DNA of 64,000 nucleotides from assembly GCA_963788185.1 (NCBI GenBank), contig CAWBGE010000021.1:62001-126000 (forward strand). Reading direction: 5' to 3'. Both the position numbers and the translations under genes were made by a program. This stretch comes from CAIWHR01 sp963788185. Lineage in GTDB: Bacteria > Pseudomonadota > Gammaproteobacteria > Burkholderiales > Casimicrobiaceae. Under the pieces are notes generated by a model. That model saw nothing but the letters and a program-made list of their open reading frames with translations. It was not told where the DNA came from and made no database searches. Below are positions 34,873 through 43,462 of this stretch, one piece after another (the first letter of the stretch is position 1; the number at the start of each line of letters is the position of its first letter).

Positions 34873-35736
34873 TCACTCGGGAATCGAATTCAGCAGGTAC
34901 ATGGCCGCGAGCAGGCTGGTCGGGCGCCCGAGCGTGCCCAGCCATTGGGCGAAGATCGCTTCGATGTCGCCGCCCATGTAGACCTGCGTGAGCGCCTTGT
35001 TGACCTCCAGGCGCAGCGCGGAATCATTGCGCGGCAATGCCATCGCGTACGGCTCGAGCGACAACTCCTGCGCCAGCATTGCGAGCTTGGCCGGTTCCTT
35101 CGCCGTGATGGCCAGGCCGACGAGCTTGATCTTGTCGCCCGCGTAGGCGTCCACGCCGCCCGATTCCAGCATCGCAACACCCTCCTTCGCGTCGGCGATC
35201 GCCACCACGGTGGCGTTGACGAGGCTGCGGCGCAGTGTGTCGTTGAGACGTGTCTCGGTCGTCGTGCCCTTGAGGACGGCGACTCGTTTGCCTGCCAGAT
35301 CCGAGATCTGATTGATCGGCGATCCGGCCTTGACGAGAAAGCCTCCGCCGTCGAGGAAGATCAGGTTCGAGAAGTCGACATTGGCGAGCCGGGACTGCGT
35401 CTGCGTCGTGTTGGCGCACTCGAGATCGGCGCGGCCTGCAGCGACCATCTGCAGGCGTTCGGTGACGGAACCGGCGAGCCAGTTCACCTTCAGGTTCGGC
35501 TCGCCGACCGCGCGACCGATCTGCGCGATGACGCGCTTGCACAGGTCGATCGAGTATCCCGCCGGCTCGTTGCCGGCGCCCGCAAACGAGAACGGCAGCG
35601 AGTCGGTCGAATACGCGACGTTGATCGCTTTGGCCGACTTGATCTTTGCCAGCGTATTGGACGCGGTCTGGGCCGTCGCGCCGACGGCGACAAGACCTGC
35701 GGAGACGATCAGTGCCAACAGGAAACGCTTGACCAT
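34873..35736 (-). CDS. Orphan amino-acid ABC transporter substrate-binding protein (SBP family 3)
   Basis: A 287-residue periplasmic binding protein with a signal peptide (FLLALIVSAGLVAVGATAQT) and the family 3 fold: SLPFSFAGAGNEPAGYSIDL, RLQMVAAGRADLECANTTQT and LAGKRVAVLKGTTTETRL. The conserved Arg/Asp that bind the alpha-amino/carboxyl of amino acids appear present in these segments. No ATPase or permease is nearby, so it either feeds a distant transporter or acts as a sensor domain partner. Ligand unknown. Confidence 0.85.
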   Translation of the reverse strand: MVKRFLLALIVSAGLVAVGATAQTASNTLAKIKSAKAINVAYSTDSLPFSFAGAGNEPAGYSIDLCKRVIAQIGRAVGEPNLKVNWLAGSVTERLQMVAAGRADLECANTTQTQSRLANVDFSNLIFLDGGGFLVKAGSPINQISDLAGKRVAVLKGTTTETRLNDTLRRSLVNATVVAIADAKEGVAMLESGGVDAYAGDKIKLVGLAITAKEPAKLAMLAQELSLEPYAMALPRNDSALRLEVNKALTQVYMGGDIEAIFAQWLGTLGRPTSLLAAMYLLNSIPE

Positions 35737-35796
35737 GGATACCTCGAGTGGCGAGTCAGTGTAAGTGGGTGAGAGTTCGATGGGTCGGTTGCGGTA

Positions 35797-36849
35797 CTAG
35801 AGTCCGTCGCTCAATGCGACGCCGGCGCCGATCGTCGTCTGATTCCAGTTGTAGTCGATCAGGCTCTCGCCATACCCCGAGAAGACCTGCAGATAGCCAC
35901 GAAGCGGGCCGAGGAAGGGCGGCGTCGTCCATGCAGCCTGGACCGCGCCCTTGCCCGTTCGCAGGTTGCCCCGGCCGCCGACCGAGAAGCTGTGGCCACG
36001 CCACCGGTACAGCGCAGCGATCTCGCCGTTGCCGTAGTAATCGGTGATATCCGGGTTGTCGTCGTCGACTTCGTTTTCCTTGAGCCGGTGCCATACGCGA
36101 CCGGTGAGCATCAGGTTGTCGCGCTCGACGCCGAACTCGGCGAAGATCCGGTTCCAGCTGCGCGAAAGAACATCGGACCGGCCGTTCGACTGGTGGTTGA
36201 ATCCGGCATTGACCAAGCCCCAGCGAAACCCGCCGCCGAGATCGACGTCGGGCCGGTAGCTCACCAGCAGTTCGGGCATGTAGTTGGTTTCGCGGAACGG
36301 GCGGGAAACGTCTCCGTTGTAGAGCTGCCACTGGTTCTGCTGCGTATACGCGGCCCACACACCCCAGCGCCGATCGTCGGTGGCCCACAGGCGCCCCTTG
36401 AAGCTGATCTGGAATTTCGCCTCGGTGGAGCTCAATTCCTCCGCCTTGCCGGCGGCCGCGAACAGCGGCTCGTAGGGCGCGATGTTGACGTCGTCCGTAT
36501 AGCGTCCGAACAGGAAGTAATTCGAGTGGTAGTAGCGGATGTCGGCCGCCGGCGTCGACGGGTCGAAGTCCCAGGCCTCGTCGATCATCGACGCCCTTGC
36601 GCGATTCGGCGGAGGCGTCCCGCCTGCGGAAACCGGCGCAGGCGGCGCCACCTGGGGACTGGCTTCCTTGCGCGCATCGGCGGGCCGACCGCTGACGCCG
36701 TCGTAGCAGGCAAGCCGCGCCTGGCTCGACTCGATCGCGCGACACTCGGCGAGCGAGGCAGGTGACGTCTGTGCCACCACGGCACCGGCACTGCCTGCGG
36801 CAACGATGCACAGCGCGCGCAAGGCGGCCCGATGATTCGAATTCTTCAT
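35797..36849 (-). CDS. Outer-membrane phospholipase A (PldA/OMPLA)
   Basis: Beta-barrel phospholipase that degrades misplaced phospholipids in the outer leaflet. The 350-residue protein has a signal peptide (ALRALCIVAAGSAGAVVAQT), a Ala/Pro-rich linker (about 50-90) and a 12-strand barrel region. The catalytic motif is present: FNHQSNGRSDVLSRSWNRIF, with the His and Ser of the OMPLA triad. Barrel strands such as KFQISFKGRLW and YNWNQTTIGAGVAL follow. The extra N-terminal segment is common in betaproteobacterial OMPLA. It is divergent from the RND operon. Confidence 0.9.
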   Translation of the reverse strand: MKNSNHRAALRALCIVAAGSAGAVVAQTSPASLAECRAIESSQARLACYDGVSGRPADARKEASPQVAPPAPVSAGGTPPPNRARASMIDEAWDFDPSTPAADIRYYHSNYFLFGRYTDDVNIAPYEPLFAAAGKAEELSSTEAKFQISFKGRLWATDDRRWGVWAAYTQQNQWQLYNGDVSRPFRETNYMPELLVSYRPDVDLGGGFRWGLVNAGFNHQSNGRSDVLSRSWNRIFAEFGVERDNLMLTGRVWHRLKENEVDDDNPDITDYYGNGEIAALYRWRGHSFSVGGRGNLRTGKGAVQAAWTTPPFLGPLRGYLQVFSGYGESLIDYNWNQTTIGAGVALSDGL

Positions 36850-36980
36850 TGTTCGTATCCCTGGTGTGAGAAGCAATTTGCGACGCCCCAAGCCGATCGG
36901 CGCGAAACCAGCCTCGCGTACCGTGCAGACAAGTGCCGCTTCTGGTGCAGCGACCGCCGCCGCGGGCAGCGGGGCTGCTT

Positions 36981-37013
36981 GGCCTCGGAACGAGCCGAGG
37001 CCGCATTATAATG
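36981..37013. promoter_or_regulatory. Operator-like inverted repeat and bidirectional -10 between pldA and the RND operon
   Basis: GGCCTCGG (36981-36988) and CCGAGGCC (36995-37002) form perfect 8-base arms around AACGAG. Directly after comes CATTATAATG (37004-37013), a perfect palindrome that gives TATAAT on both strands (plus 37007-37012, minus 37005-37010). The inverted repeat covers the plus -35 region, as a repressor site would. The rest of the 333-base gap (36850-37182) has no gene; a strong AAGGGAGA ribosome site precedes 37183. Confidence 0.55.
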
Positions 37014-37182
37014 TACGCGGTGATGGTCGCCACTCGCGCTATTCGGGGCATGGACGAGCATCGAAAATGCCATCGCGCAAGGACAATCGGCTAAACTTTC
37101 GTGTCCGTCGGCGGCCGTTGAAATGCCAGACGCGAACACACTGCTGCCGGGCAGAAAAACTCAGGACGACAAGGGAGAACCG

Positions 37183-38298
37183 ATGGTGAACGTGCCCGCC
37201 GACTGCGGACGATTAGAGACCCGTATGTGGATGGCGCCGGCCGTCGCCATCGCGACACTTGCGCTGCTTGCCGCCTGCAAGCCCACCGAGGCGCCGCCCG
37301 CGCCGGAAATCCGGCCGGTACGCGCCGTCAAGATCGAAAAGCGCGCGAGCGGCGACACCGTCGCGCTGACCGGCACGGTCCAGGCGCAGACCGAGATCAA
37401 CCTGTCGTTCCGCATCGACGGCAGGATGCTCGAGCGCAACGTCAGCATCGGCGACACCGTCAAGGTCGGCCAGCCCGTCGCGCGGCTCGATTCGCAGAAC
37501 GAGGAGAGCAGCGTGCTTTCGGCGCGCGCGCAGCTCACCGCCGCCCGCGCGCAGCTCACCGAGGCCCGGAACAACTTCGTGCGGTTCCGTGATCTCGTCG
37601 CCGAGAATGCGGTGTCCCGCGCGTCGTTCGAGCAGGCCGAGTCGATGGTGAAGGGCGCCGAATCGCAGGTCGAGACCGCGCAGACGCAGGTCACGATCAC
37701 GGAGAATCGCCTTTCCTACACGCGGCTGGTCTCGGACGTGGCCGGCGTGGTGACCGCACAGGGCGCCGAGCCGGGCGAGGTCGTCGGCGCCGGCCGCATG
37801 ATCGTCCAGGTGGCACGCGAAGGCGGACGCGACGCCGCGTTCGACGTGCCCGCACGCATCAAGGACGCGGCACCGGCCAATGCGGTGATCGAGGTCGTGC
37901 TGACGTCCGATCCCCGGATCACCGCGACCGGCTCGGTACGCGAAGTCGCGCCGCGCGCCGATCCTGTCACCGGCACGTTCCGCGTCAAGGTGCGGCTCAA
38001 CAACCCGCCGCCGGCGATGCGGCTCGGTGCGACGGTGACAGGGCGGATGCGGCTCGCGACCGCTCCCGCCATCGAGATTCCGCCGTCCGCGGTCATCCGG
38101 TCCGAGCGACAGCCGGCGGTGTGGGTTGTCGACCCGGCAAGCGGCACGGTGGCGACACGCACGATCGAGATCCGGTCGTCGGATCCGATGCGGGTCGAAG
38201 TCGCATCGGGTCTCAACCCGGGTGATGTCGTCGTCGCCGCGGGCGTCCAGGCACTGCGCCCCGGCCAGAAGGTCCGCCTGCTCGAGGCGAGCAAGTGA
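37183..38298 (+). CDS. RND efflux periplasmic adaptor (membrane fusion lipoprotein)
   Basis: Adaptor subunit linking an RND pump to an outer-membrane channel. The 371-residue protein has a lipobox (LALLAAC), a biotinyl-lipoyl-like half motif (GTVQAQTEINLSFRIDGRML), an alpha-hairpin (about 95-150: LSARAQLTAARAQLTEARNN), the second lipoyl half (RLVSDVAGVVTAQGAEPGEV) and a beta-barrel/MP domain. I choose ATG 37183 because AAGGGAGAACCG precedes it. It overlaps the permease by four bases (GTGA). First gene of the RND-antiporter operon. Confidence 0.93.
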   Translation: MVNVPADCGRLETRMWMAPAVAIATLALLAACKPTEAPPAPEIRPVRAVKIEKRASGDTVALTGTVQAQTEINLSFRIDGRMLERNVSIGDTVKVGQPVARLDSQNEESSVLSARAQLTAARAQLTEARNNFVRFRDLVAENAVSRASFEQAESMVKGAESQVETAQTQVTITENRLSYTRLVSDVAGVVTAQGAEPGEVVGAGRMIVQVAREGGRDAAFDVPARIKDAAPANAVIEVVLTSDPRITATGSVREVAPRADPVTGTFRVKVRLNNPPPAMRLGATVTGRMRLATAPAIEIPPSAVIRSERQPAVWVVDPASGTVATRTIEIRSSDPMRVEVASGLNPGDVVVAAGVQALRPGQKVRLLEASK

Positions 38299-41200
38299 TC
38301 GGCCCGAATCTGTCCGAGTGGGGGCTGAAGCGCCCTTCGCTCGTCATTTTCATGATGATCGTCGCGGTGGTCGCCGGCACGCTGTCGTTCCTGCGGCTGG
38401 GACGCGGCGAGGATCCGGCGATCACGATCCGCACGATGGTCGTCGCCGCCGCGTGGCCCGGCGCCACCGTCGAGGAGACGTTGAAGCAGGTCACCGAGCG
38501 CCTCGAGCGCACGTTGCAGGAAACCAAGTACCTGCGCACGGTCCGCAGCTACACGACCGCCGGCCAGACGACGATCTTCGTCGATCTCGAGCAGTCGGCG
38601 CCTCCGGCGGCGATACCGGACGTCTGGTACCAGGTCCGCAAGAACATCGGCGACATGCGCGGCACGCTGCCGCAGGGCGTCGTCGGGCCGTTCTTCAACG
38701 ACGATTTCGGCGACACCTTCGGCATCATCTACGCGTTCACCGCGGACGGCTTCACGTTCCGGGAGCTGCGCGACTACGTCGAGTCGGCGCGCTCGCGCCT
38801 GCTGCAGGTCAAGGACGTCTCGAAGATCGAGGTGCTGGGCGCACAGGACGAGCAGGTGTTCATCGAGTTCTCGACCGAGCGCCTCGCCGGCCTGCGGCTC
38901 GACTACCCGACGATCATCGCGACGCTGCAGGCGCAGAACCTCATCCGGCCGGCGGGCGTCATCCAGACTGCGCAGGAGCGGGTGTTCCTGCGCGTGACCG
39001 GCGCATTCGAGTCCGAGCGCGACATCGAGGCGATCAACTTCGTGGCGGGCGACCGCATCTTCCGGCTCTCCGACATCGCGACGGTGCGGCGCGGCTTCGT
39101 CGATCCGCCGCAGCCCATGTTCCGCGTCAACGGCAAGCCGGCGATCGGTCTCGCGATCGCGATGCGCGACGCCGGCGACATCCTGGCCCTCGGGAAGAAC
39201 GTGCGCACCCTGATGGCCGACATCAAGGCCAACCTCCCGATCGGGATCGAGCCCGTGCTGGTCGCCGACCAGGCGGTCTCCGTCGACGTCGCGATCGGCG
39301 ACTTCATGACGTCGCTGTGGCAGGCGATCGTGATCATCCTCGTCTGCAGCTTCGTGAGCCTCGGCGTGCGCCCCGGCACGGTGGTGGCGCTGGCCATCCC
39401 GCTGACGCTCGCGATCGTGTTCGCGGTGATGGACGCGACGCATACCGGGCTGCACCGGATCTCGCTCGGCGCGCTGATCATCGCGCTCACGCTCCTGGTC
39501 GACGACGCGATGACGACCGTGGACGCGATGATCCGGCGCCTCGCCGCGGGCGATTCCAAGGACGACGCGGCGACGTTCGCCTACCGGACGCTCGCGGCCC
39601 CGATGCTCATCGGCACACTGGTCACGATCTCGAGCTTCGTCCCGATCGGGTTCGCGCAGAGCTCGGCAGGCGAGTACACGTTCTCGATCTTTTCGGTGGT
39701 GGCCATCTCGCTGCTCGTGTCGTGGCTGGTGGCGGTCGTGTTCGCGCCGCTGATCGGCAAGGCGCTGCTGAAGCCCCCCGCGGCAGGCGGCGACGAGAAG
39801 CCCGGCAAGCTCCTCGGCCTCTACAGTGCGTTCCTCTCCGCGGCGATCCGCGCGAGGTGGGTGACCATCGCGCTGACGCTGGCCGCGTTCGCCGCGGCGA
39901 TCTACCTGTCGCAGCACGTGCCGCGGCAGTTCTTCCCTGCCTCCGACCGGCCCGAGCTCACGATCAGCATGTCGCTCCGTCAGAACGCTTCGATCCACGC
40001 GACCGACGCGCAGGCGAAGCGGCTGGAGGCGATCCTGAGCAGCGATCCCGACATAGATCACTACAGCACCTACGTCGGACGCGGCGCGATCCGCTTCATC
40101 CTGACCTTCGACGTCCAGCTTGCGAACCCGTTCTTCGCCCAGTTCGTCGTCGTCGCCAAGGATTTCGCTGCGCGCGAGCGCCTGCAGACGAAGCTGGAGA
40201 TGGTTCTTGCCGAGCAGTTTCCGGACGTGGTGGCACGCGTGTCGCCACTCGAACTGGGGCCGCCGGTGGGCTGGCCGTTGCAGTACCGGATCACCGGGCC
40301 CGACAAGGACGAACTCCGCCGGCTGTCGCTCGAGTTCGCGCAGATCCTCGCTTCCGACGCGCGCACCCGGCACGTCCACTACGACTGGATGGAACCGGCG
40401 CGGCAGGTGCGCGTGAAGGTCGACCAGGACGAGGCGCGCCGGCTCGGCGTGAGCTCGCGCGCGCTCGCCTCGGCGCTGAACGCCGCGGTCACCGGCAGCG
40501 CCGTCACGCAGCTGCGCGACGACATCTACCTCGTCAACGTCGTGGCCCGCGCAACCGACAGCGAGCGCGCGTCGTTCGAGGCGCTCTCGGCGATCCAGGT
40601 GCCCACGCCCACCGGACGCATGGTGCCGCTGCAGCAGTTCGCGGCGTTCACCGAGGATCAGGAATTCCCGCTGGTCTGGCGGCGCGATCGCGTGCCGACG
40701 CTCACCGTGCGCGCGGATGTCGCCCCCGGCGTGCTGCCCGACGAAGTGGTCGGCGCGCTGGCGCCGAAGGTCATGGAATTCGCAGCGAAGCTGCCGCGAC
40801 CCTACAAAGTGGAAACCGGCGGCATGTACGAGGAGAGTGCGCTGTCGAGCGACTCGGTGTTCGCGGTCGTGCCGATCATGATCGTGCTGATGCTCGCCAC
40901 GATGATGCTGCTGCTCGTGAGCTTCCGCCGCGTCGCGATGGTGGTGGCCCTGCTTCCGCTGGGCCTCATCGGCGTGGTGCTCGCGTTGCTGGTCTTCAAT
41001 CGGCCGCTGGGCTTCGTCGCGATCCTGGGCATCCTCGCGCTGATCGGCATGATCGCGAAGAATGCGGTGATCCTGGTCGTGCAGATCGAAACCGACCGCG
41101 CGGAAGGCAGGGGCGTGCGCGATGCCGTGATGGCCTCGGCCACCTCGCGGCTGCGCCCGATGATCCTGACCGCCATCTCCACCGTGCTGGGCCTGATCCC

Positions 41201-41360
41201 GATCGCGCCGACCGTGTTCTGGGGACCGATGGCGTTCGCCATCATGGGCGGACTGCTGGTGGCGACCTTGCTGACGCTGATCCTGCTGCCGGTGCTGTAT
41301 GTGACGGTGTTCGGCAGCGAGGAGGCGCCACCCTCCGACCCCGGGTCCGCGCCCGCATGA
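38295..41360 (+). CDS. RND efflux transporter permease (AcrB superfamily)
   Basis: Inner-membrane proton-driven pump of 1021 residues with two repeats, each with a large periplasmic domain. Proton-relay residues are intact: Asp403 and Asp404 in TM4 (LLVDDAMTTVD) and Lys922 in TM10 (LIGMIAKNAVILVVQIE). Start is GTG. The subfamily is the shorter, YerP-like type and not classic AcrB; substrates cannot be inferred. No outer-membrane channel gene is directly attached; a NodT-like channel lies at 47886. Only 19 bases separate its stop from the antiporter gene mnhE. Confidence 0.95.
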   Translation: MIGPNLSEWGLKRPSLVIFMMIVAVVAGTLSFLRLGRGEDPAITIRTMVVAAAWPGATVEETLKQVTERLERTLQETKYLRTVRSYTTAGQTTIFVDLEQSAPPAAIPDVWYQVRKNIGDMRGTLPQGVVGPFFNDDFGDTFGIIYAFTADGFTFRELRDYVESARSRLLQVKDVSKIEVLGAQDEQVFIEFSTERLAGLRLDYPTIIATLQAQNLIRPAGVIQTAQERVFLRVTGAFESERDIEAINFVAGDRIFRLSDIATVRRGFVDPPQPMFRVNGKPAIGLAIAMRDAGDILALGKNVRTLMADIKANLPIGIEPVLVADQAVSVDVAIGDFMTSLWQAIVIILVCSFVSLGVRPGTVVALAIPLTLAIVFAVMDATHTGLHRISLGALIIALTLLVDDAMTTVDAMIRRLAAGDSKDDAATFAYRTLAAPMLIGTLVTISSFVPIGFAQSSAGEYTFSIFSVVAISLLVSWLVAVVFAPLIGKALLKPPAAGGDEKPGKLLGLYSAFLSAAIRARWVTIALTLAAFAAAIYLSQHVPRQFFPASDRPELTISMSLRQNASIHATDAQAKRLEAILSSDPDIDHYSTYVGRGAIRFILTFDVQLANPFFAQFVVVAKDFAARERLQTKLEMVLAEQFPDVVARVSPLELGPPVGWPLQYRITGPDKDELRRLSLEFAQILASDARTRHVHYDWMEPARQVRVKVDQDEARRLGVSSRALASALNAAVTGSAVTQLRDDIYLVNVVARATDSERASFEALSAIQVPTPTGRMVPLQQFAAFTEDQEFPLVWRRDRVPTLTVRADVAPGVLPDEVVGALAPKVMEFAAKLPRPYKVETGGMYEESALSSDSVFAVVPIMIVLMLATMMLLLVSFRRVAMVVALLPLGLIGVVLALLVFNRPLGFVAILGILALIGMIAKNAVILVVQIETDRAEGRGVRDAVMASATSRLRPMILTAISTVLGLIPIAPTVFWGPMAFAIMGGLLVATLLTLILLPVLYVTVFGSEEAPPSDPGSAPA

Positions 41361-41379
41361 TCCGGAGAGGGACTGCCCG

Positions 41380-41877
41380 ATGACGCTCGACTCGCCGCGG
41401 CGCGCTGCGGTGCTTCGCGCGACGGCTTTTTTCGCCCTCTGGATGATCCTGATGCAGAGTCTGAAGCCGGCCGATCTCGCGGTCGGCGCGTTCGCGACGA
41501 TCGCCGCGACGTGGGCCAGCCTGCGCCTGCTCCCCCCCGCATCGGGATGCCTGCACTTCGGCGCGCTGCTGGCGCTGATGCCGCATTTCATCTGGGAGTC
41601 GGTGCGCGCGGGGGTCGACGTGGCGCGCCGGGTGCTTGACCCGCGTCTGCCGCTGCGGACCGGTTTCGTCAGCTGCCCGCTGTCCTTCCCGCCGGGGCTC
41701 GCGCGCAACACGTTTGCCACGATCACCAGCCTGCTGCCGGGGACAGTGCCGGCCGGCGAGGACAGCGGCGTGCTGGTCTATCACTGCCTCGACACCGCGC
41801 AGCCGGTGGTCGAGCAGCTATGGCAGGAGGAGCGCCTGCTCGCCAGGGCGCTGGTGGCGGGAAAGCGCCATGTCTGA
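41380..41877 (+). CDS. Na+/H+ antiporter subunit E (MrpE/MbhA type)
   Basis: Small membrane subunit of the Mrp/Mbh cation-proton antiporter. The 165-residue protein has two to three N-terminal helices (TAFFALWMILMQSLKPADLA) and a cytoplasmic domain with the family motif NTFATITSLLPGTVPAGEDS and VYHCLDTAQPVVEQLWQEER. ATG 41380 follows a GGAGAGGG site, 19 bases after the RND permease. It overlaps subunit F by eight bases. It opens the module in MbhA-MbhH order. Confidence 0.92.
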   Translation: MTLDSPRRAAVLRATAFFALWMILMQSLKPADLAVGAFATIAATWASLRLLPPASGCLHFGALLALMPHFIWESVRAGVDVARRVLDPRLPLRTGFVSCPLSFPPGLARNTFATITSLLPGTVPAGEDSGVLVYHCLDTAQPVVEQLWQEERLLARALVAGKRHV

Positions 41878-42157
41878 GTTCCTGCTTGCCGCATCGGGTT
41901 TCGTGCTGCTGATGGTCGCGCTGGGGCTTTTCCGCATCCTGCGCGGCCCGGGCGACGCCGACCGCGTGATGGCGGCGCAGTTGTTCGGCACCGGTGGCAT
42001 CGCGGCGCTGCTGCTGCTTGGAGCGGCGATCGGCGAGGCCGCGATCGTCGACGTGGCATTGACGCTGGGACTCCTGGCGGCATTCGCGTCCGTCGCCTTC
42101 GTGAAGGCCGGACTCGCGGTGAACACCGACGACGCCGGATCGGACGACCGGGCATGA
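41870..42157 (+). CDS. Na+/H+ antiporter subunit F (MrpF/MbhB type)
   Basis: A 95-residue, three-helix subunit (FLLAASGFVLLMVALGLFRI, GGIAALLLLGAAIGEAAIVD, VALTLGLLAAFASVAFVKAG) with the family motif RILRGPGDADRVMAAQLFGT. In Mrp complexes MrpF sits near the proposed sodium path. It overlaps the E subunit by eight bases and G by four, so all are translationally coupled. Confidence 0.93.
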   Translation: MSEFLLAASGFVLLMVALGLFRILRGPGDADRVMAAQLFGTGGIAALLLLGAAIGEAAIVDVALTLGLLAAFASVAFVKAGLAVNTDDAGSDDRA

Positions 42158-42447
42158 GCGTCGCCGTCGACCTGTTCACCATCGTCGCCGTCACCGCCGG
42201 TGCGTTCTTCTTCCTCGCGGGCACCGTGGGATTGCTGCGCTTTCCCGATACCTTCACGCGCCTGCACGCACTGACCAAGGCCGACAATCTCGGCCTGGGG
42301 CTGGTGGTGTTCGGCCTGTTGCCGCAGGTCGACGGCGTGCTTGCCGGACTCAAGCTGGTCGCCATCTGGGCGCTCGTCCTGCTGTCCGGCGCGGCCGCCT
42401 CGCAGCTCATCGCCCGCGCCGCACGATCCCGCAGCCCACGCGCATGA
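42154..42447 (+). CDS. Na+/H+ antiporter subunit G (MrpG/MbhC type)
   Basis: A 97-residue, three-helix subunit. It carries the MrpG signature FFLAGTVGLLRFPDTFTRLH followed by ALTKADNLGLGLVVFGLLPQ. ATGA overlaps on both sides link it to subunit F and to the fused D-E-F-like protein. Confidence 0.94.
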   Translation: MSVAVDLFTIVAVTAGAFFFLAGTVGLLRFPDTFTRLHALTKADNLGLGLVVFGLLPQVDGVLAGLKLVAIWALVLLSGAAASQLIARAARSRSPRA

Positions 42448-43385
42448 TCGAAGGGTTGAATCTCGGGCTGGCGGCGCTGATCCTCGGGTTGGCCGTCTGG
42501 GTCGTCGCCGCGCGCGACGCGTTCGCCGCCGTCGCCGGATTCCTCGTCTACGGCCTGGTGCTCACGCTGGCCTGGGTGCAGTTGCAGGGCGTCGACGTCG
42601 CGCTGACCGAAGCCGCGATCGGCGGCGGCCTGACCGGCGCGTTGCTGATCGGCGCCGCAGCCAGGCTGCGTGCCACGGAAGCCGCGGCCCGCACCGAAAA
42701 TGCGGGCGTGCTTCTCCGGTCGATGGCCGCCGTTCTGGCGGGCGCCGTCTCGGCGGCGCTCGCGATCTGGGTTCTCTGGCTGCCGGACGTCGCACCGACG
42801 CTCGCACCGGAGGTCGCGGCCAGCATGGGCGCCACCGGCGTCGGCAATCCGATCACCGCCGTGTTGCTCGCATTCCGCTCGATGGACACGCTGCTCGAGG
42901 CGATCGTGCTGTCGTTCGCGCTCATCGGCATCTGGTCGCTCGCGCCTGACCGCGTCTGGGGCGGACGGCCGGGACCGCGGCACGCGCCCGACCCCAATGG
43001 CATCCTCGCCTACGTCGCGCGCGTGCTGCCACCGATCGGCATCATCGTGGGAATGTACATTTTCTGGGTGGGGGCGGACCACCCCGGTGGCAAATTCCAG
43101 GGTGCGACGATCCTGGCGGCGATGTGGCTTCTGGTCGTGATGGCCGGACTCTCCGACACGCCGCCGATCGGCCGTACAGCGTTGCGCATCGGTCTGGTGG
43201 CCGGGCCGCTCGTATTCATCGCCATCGGCCTCTCGGGCGTGGTGACGGCGGGCGCGTTCCTCGCCTATCCGGACGGGTACGCGAAGCCGTTGATCGTCGC
43301 CATCGAGCTGGCGCTGATGCCCTCGCTCGCGCTGACCCTCGCCTTGCTGCTGGTCGGCGCCCCGCAACGGGTGGCATCGCGATGA
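42444..43385 (+). CDS. Fused MbhD-MbhE-MbhF-like (MrpA C-terminus plus MrpB) antiporter subunit
   Basis: A 313-residue membrane protein made of three modules. Residues 1-75 match DUF4040/MbhD (GVDVALTEAAIGGGLTGALL). Residues about 85-165 match MbhE, the extreme C-terminus of MrpA (NPITAVLLAFRSMDTLLEAI). Residues about 190-305 are an MnhB/MrpB domain (VLPPIGIIVGMYIFWVGADH, PGGKFQGATILAAMWLLVVM). In canonical Mrp these parts are split between MrpA and MrpB; in archaeal Mbh they are three genes in this same order. The ND5-like core of MrpA is absent from the operon. Confidence 0.88.
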   Translation: MIEGLNLGLAALILGLAVWVVAARDAFAAVAGFLVYGLVLTLAWVQLQGVDVALTEAAIGGGLTGALLIGAAARLRATEAAARTENAGVLLRSMAAVLAGAVSAALAIWVLWLPDVAPTLAPEVAASMGATGVGNPITAVLLAFRSMDTLLEAIVLSFALIGIWSLAPDRVWGGRPGPRHAPDPNGILAYVARVLPPIGIIVGMYIFWVGADHPGGKFQGATILAAMWLLVVMAGLSDTPPIGRTALRIGLVAGPLVFIAIGLSGVVTAGAFLAYPDGYAKPLIVAIELALMPSLALTLALLLVGAPQRVASR

Positions 43386-43462
43386 GCGCGCCGGGCCGTC
43401 CCAAGCGCGAATTGCTCCCCCTCGGGGGGACGGCGCGCAGCGCCAAGGGGGTCCATCCATGA
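43382..43462 (+). CDS. Possible 26-codon coupling peptide between antiporter genes
   Basis: An ATG that overlaps the preceding stop (ATGA) opens a 26-codon frame whose stop overlaps the ATG of the next gene (ATGA). The peptide (PKRELLPLGGTARSAKG core) is encoded by the hairpin-rich element at 43417-43444. It fills the only sizeable gap in the module. It could carry ribosomes from one subunit gene to the next; there is no evidence the peptide itself matters. It may equally be a chance reading of a repeat. Confidence 0.35.
   Translation: MSAPGRPKRELLPLGGTARSAKGVHP
43417..43444. repeat. Double-hairpin GC-rich element within the antiporter operon
   Basis: CCCCC-TC-GGGGG (43417-43428) and GGCGC-GCA-GCGCC (43432-43444) form two adjacent hairpins just before the AAGGGGGT ribosome site of the subunit C gene. 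The wording (TTGCTCCCCCTCGGGGGGA) resembles intergenic elements common in Burkholderiales as I recall them; only one copy is in this window. Confidence 0.5.

Noticed and set aside
38295..41360. Pump inactivated by loss of proton-relay residues
   Set aside because: The Asp-Asp pair and the Lys are all present, so the permease looks functional.
37716..41726. Minus-strand open frame of more than 1300 codons opposite the RND genes
   Set aside because: Composition (Asp/Arg/His runs) is that of an antisense shadow; the plus-strand adaptor and permease are unambiguous.
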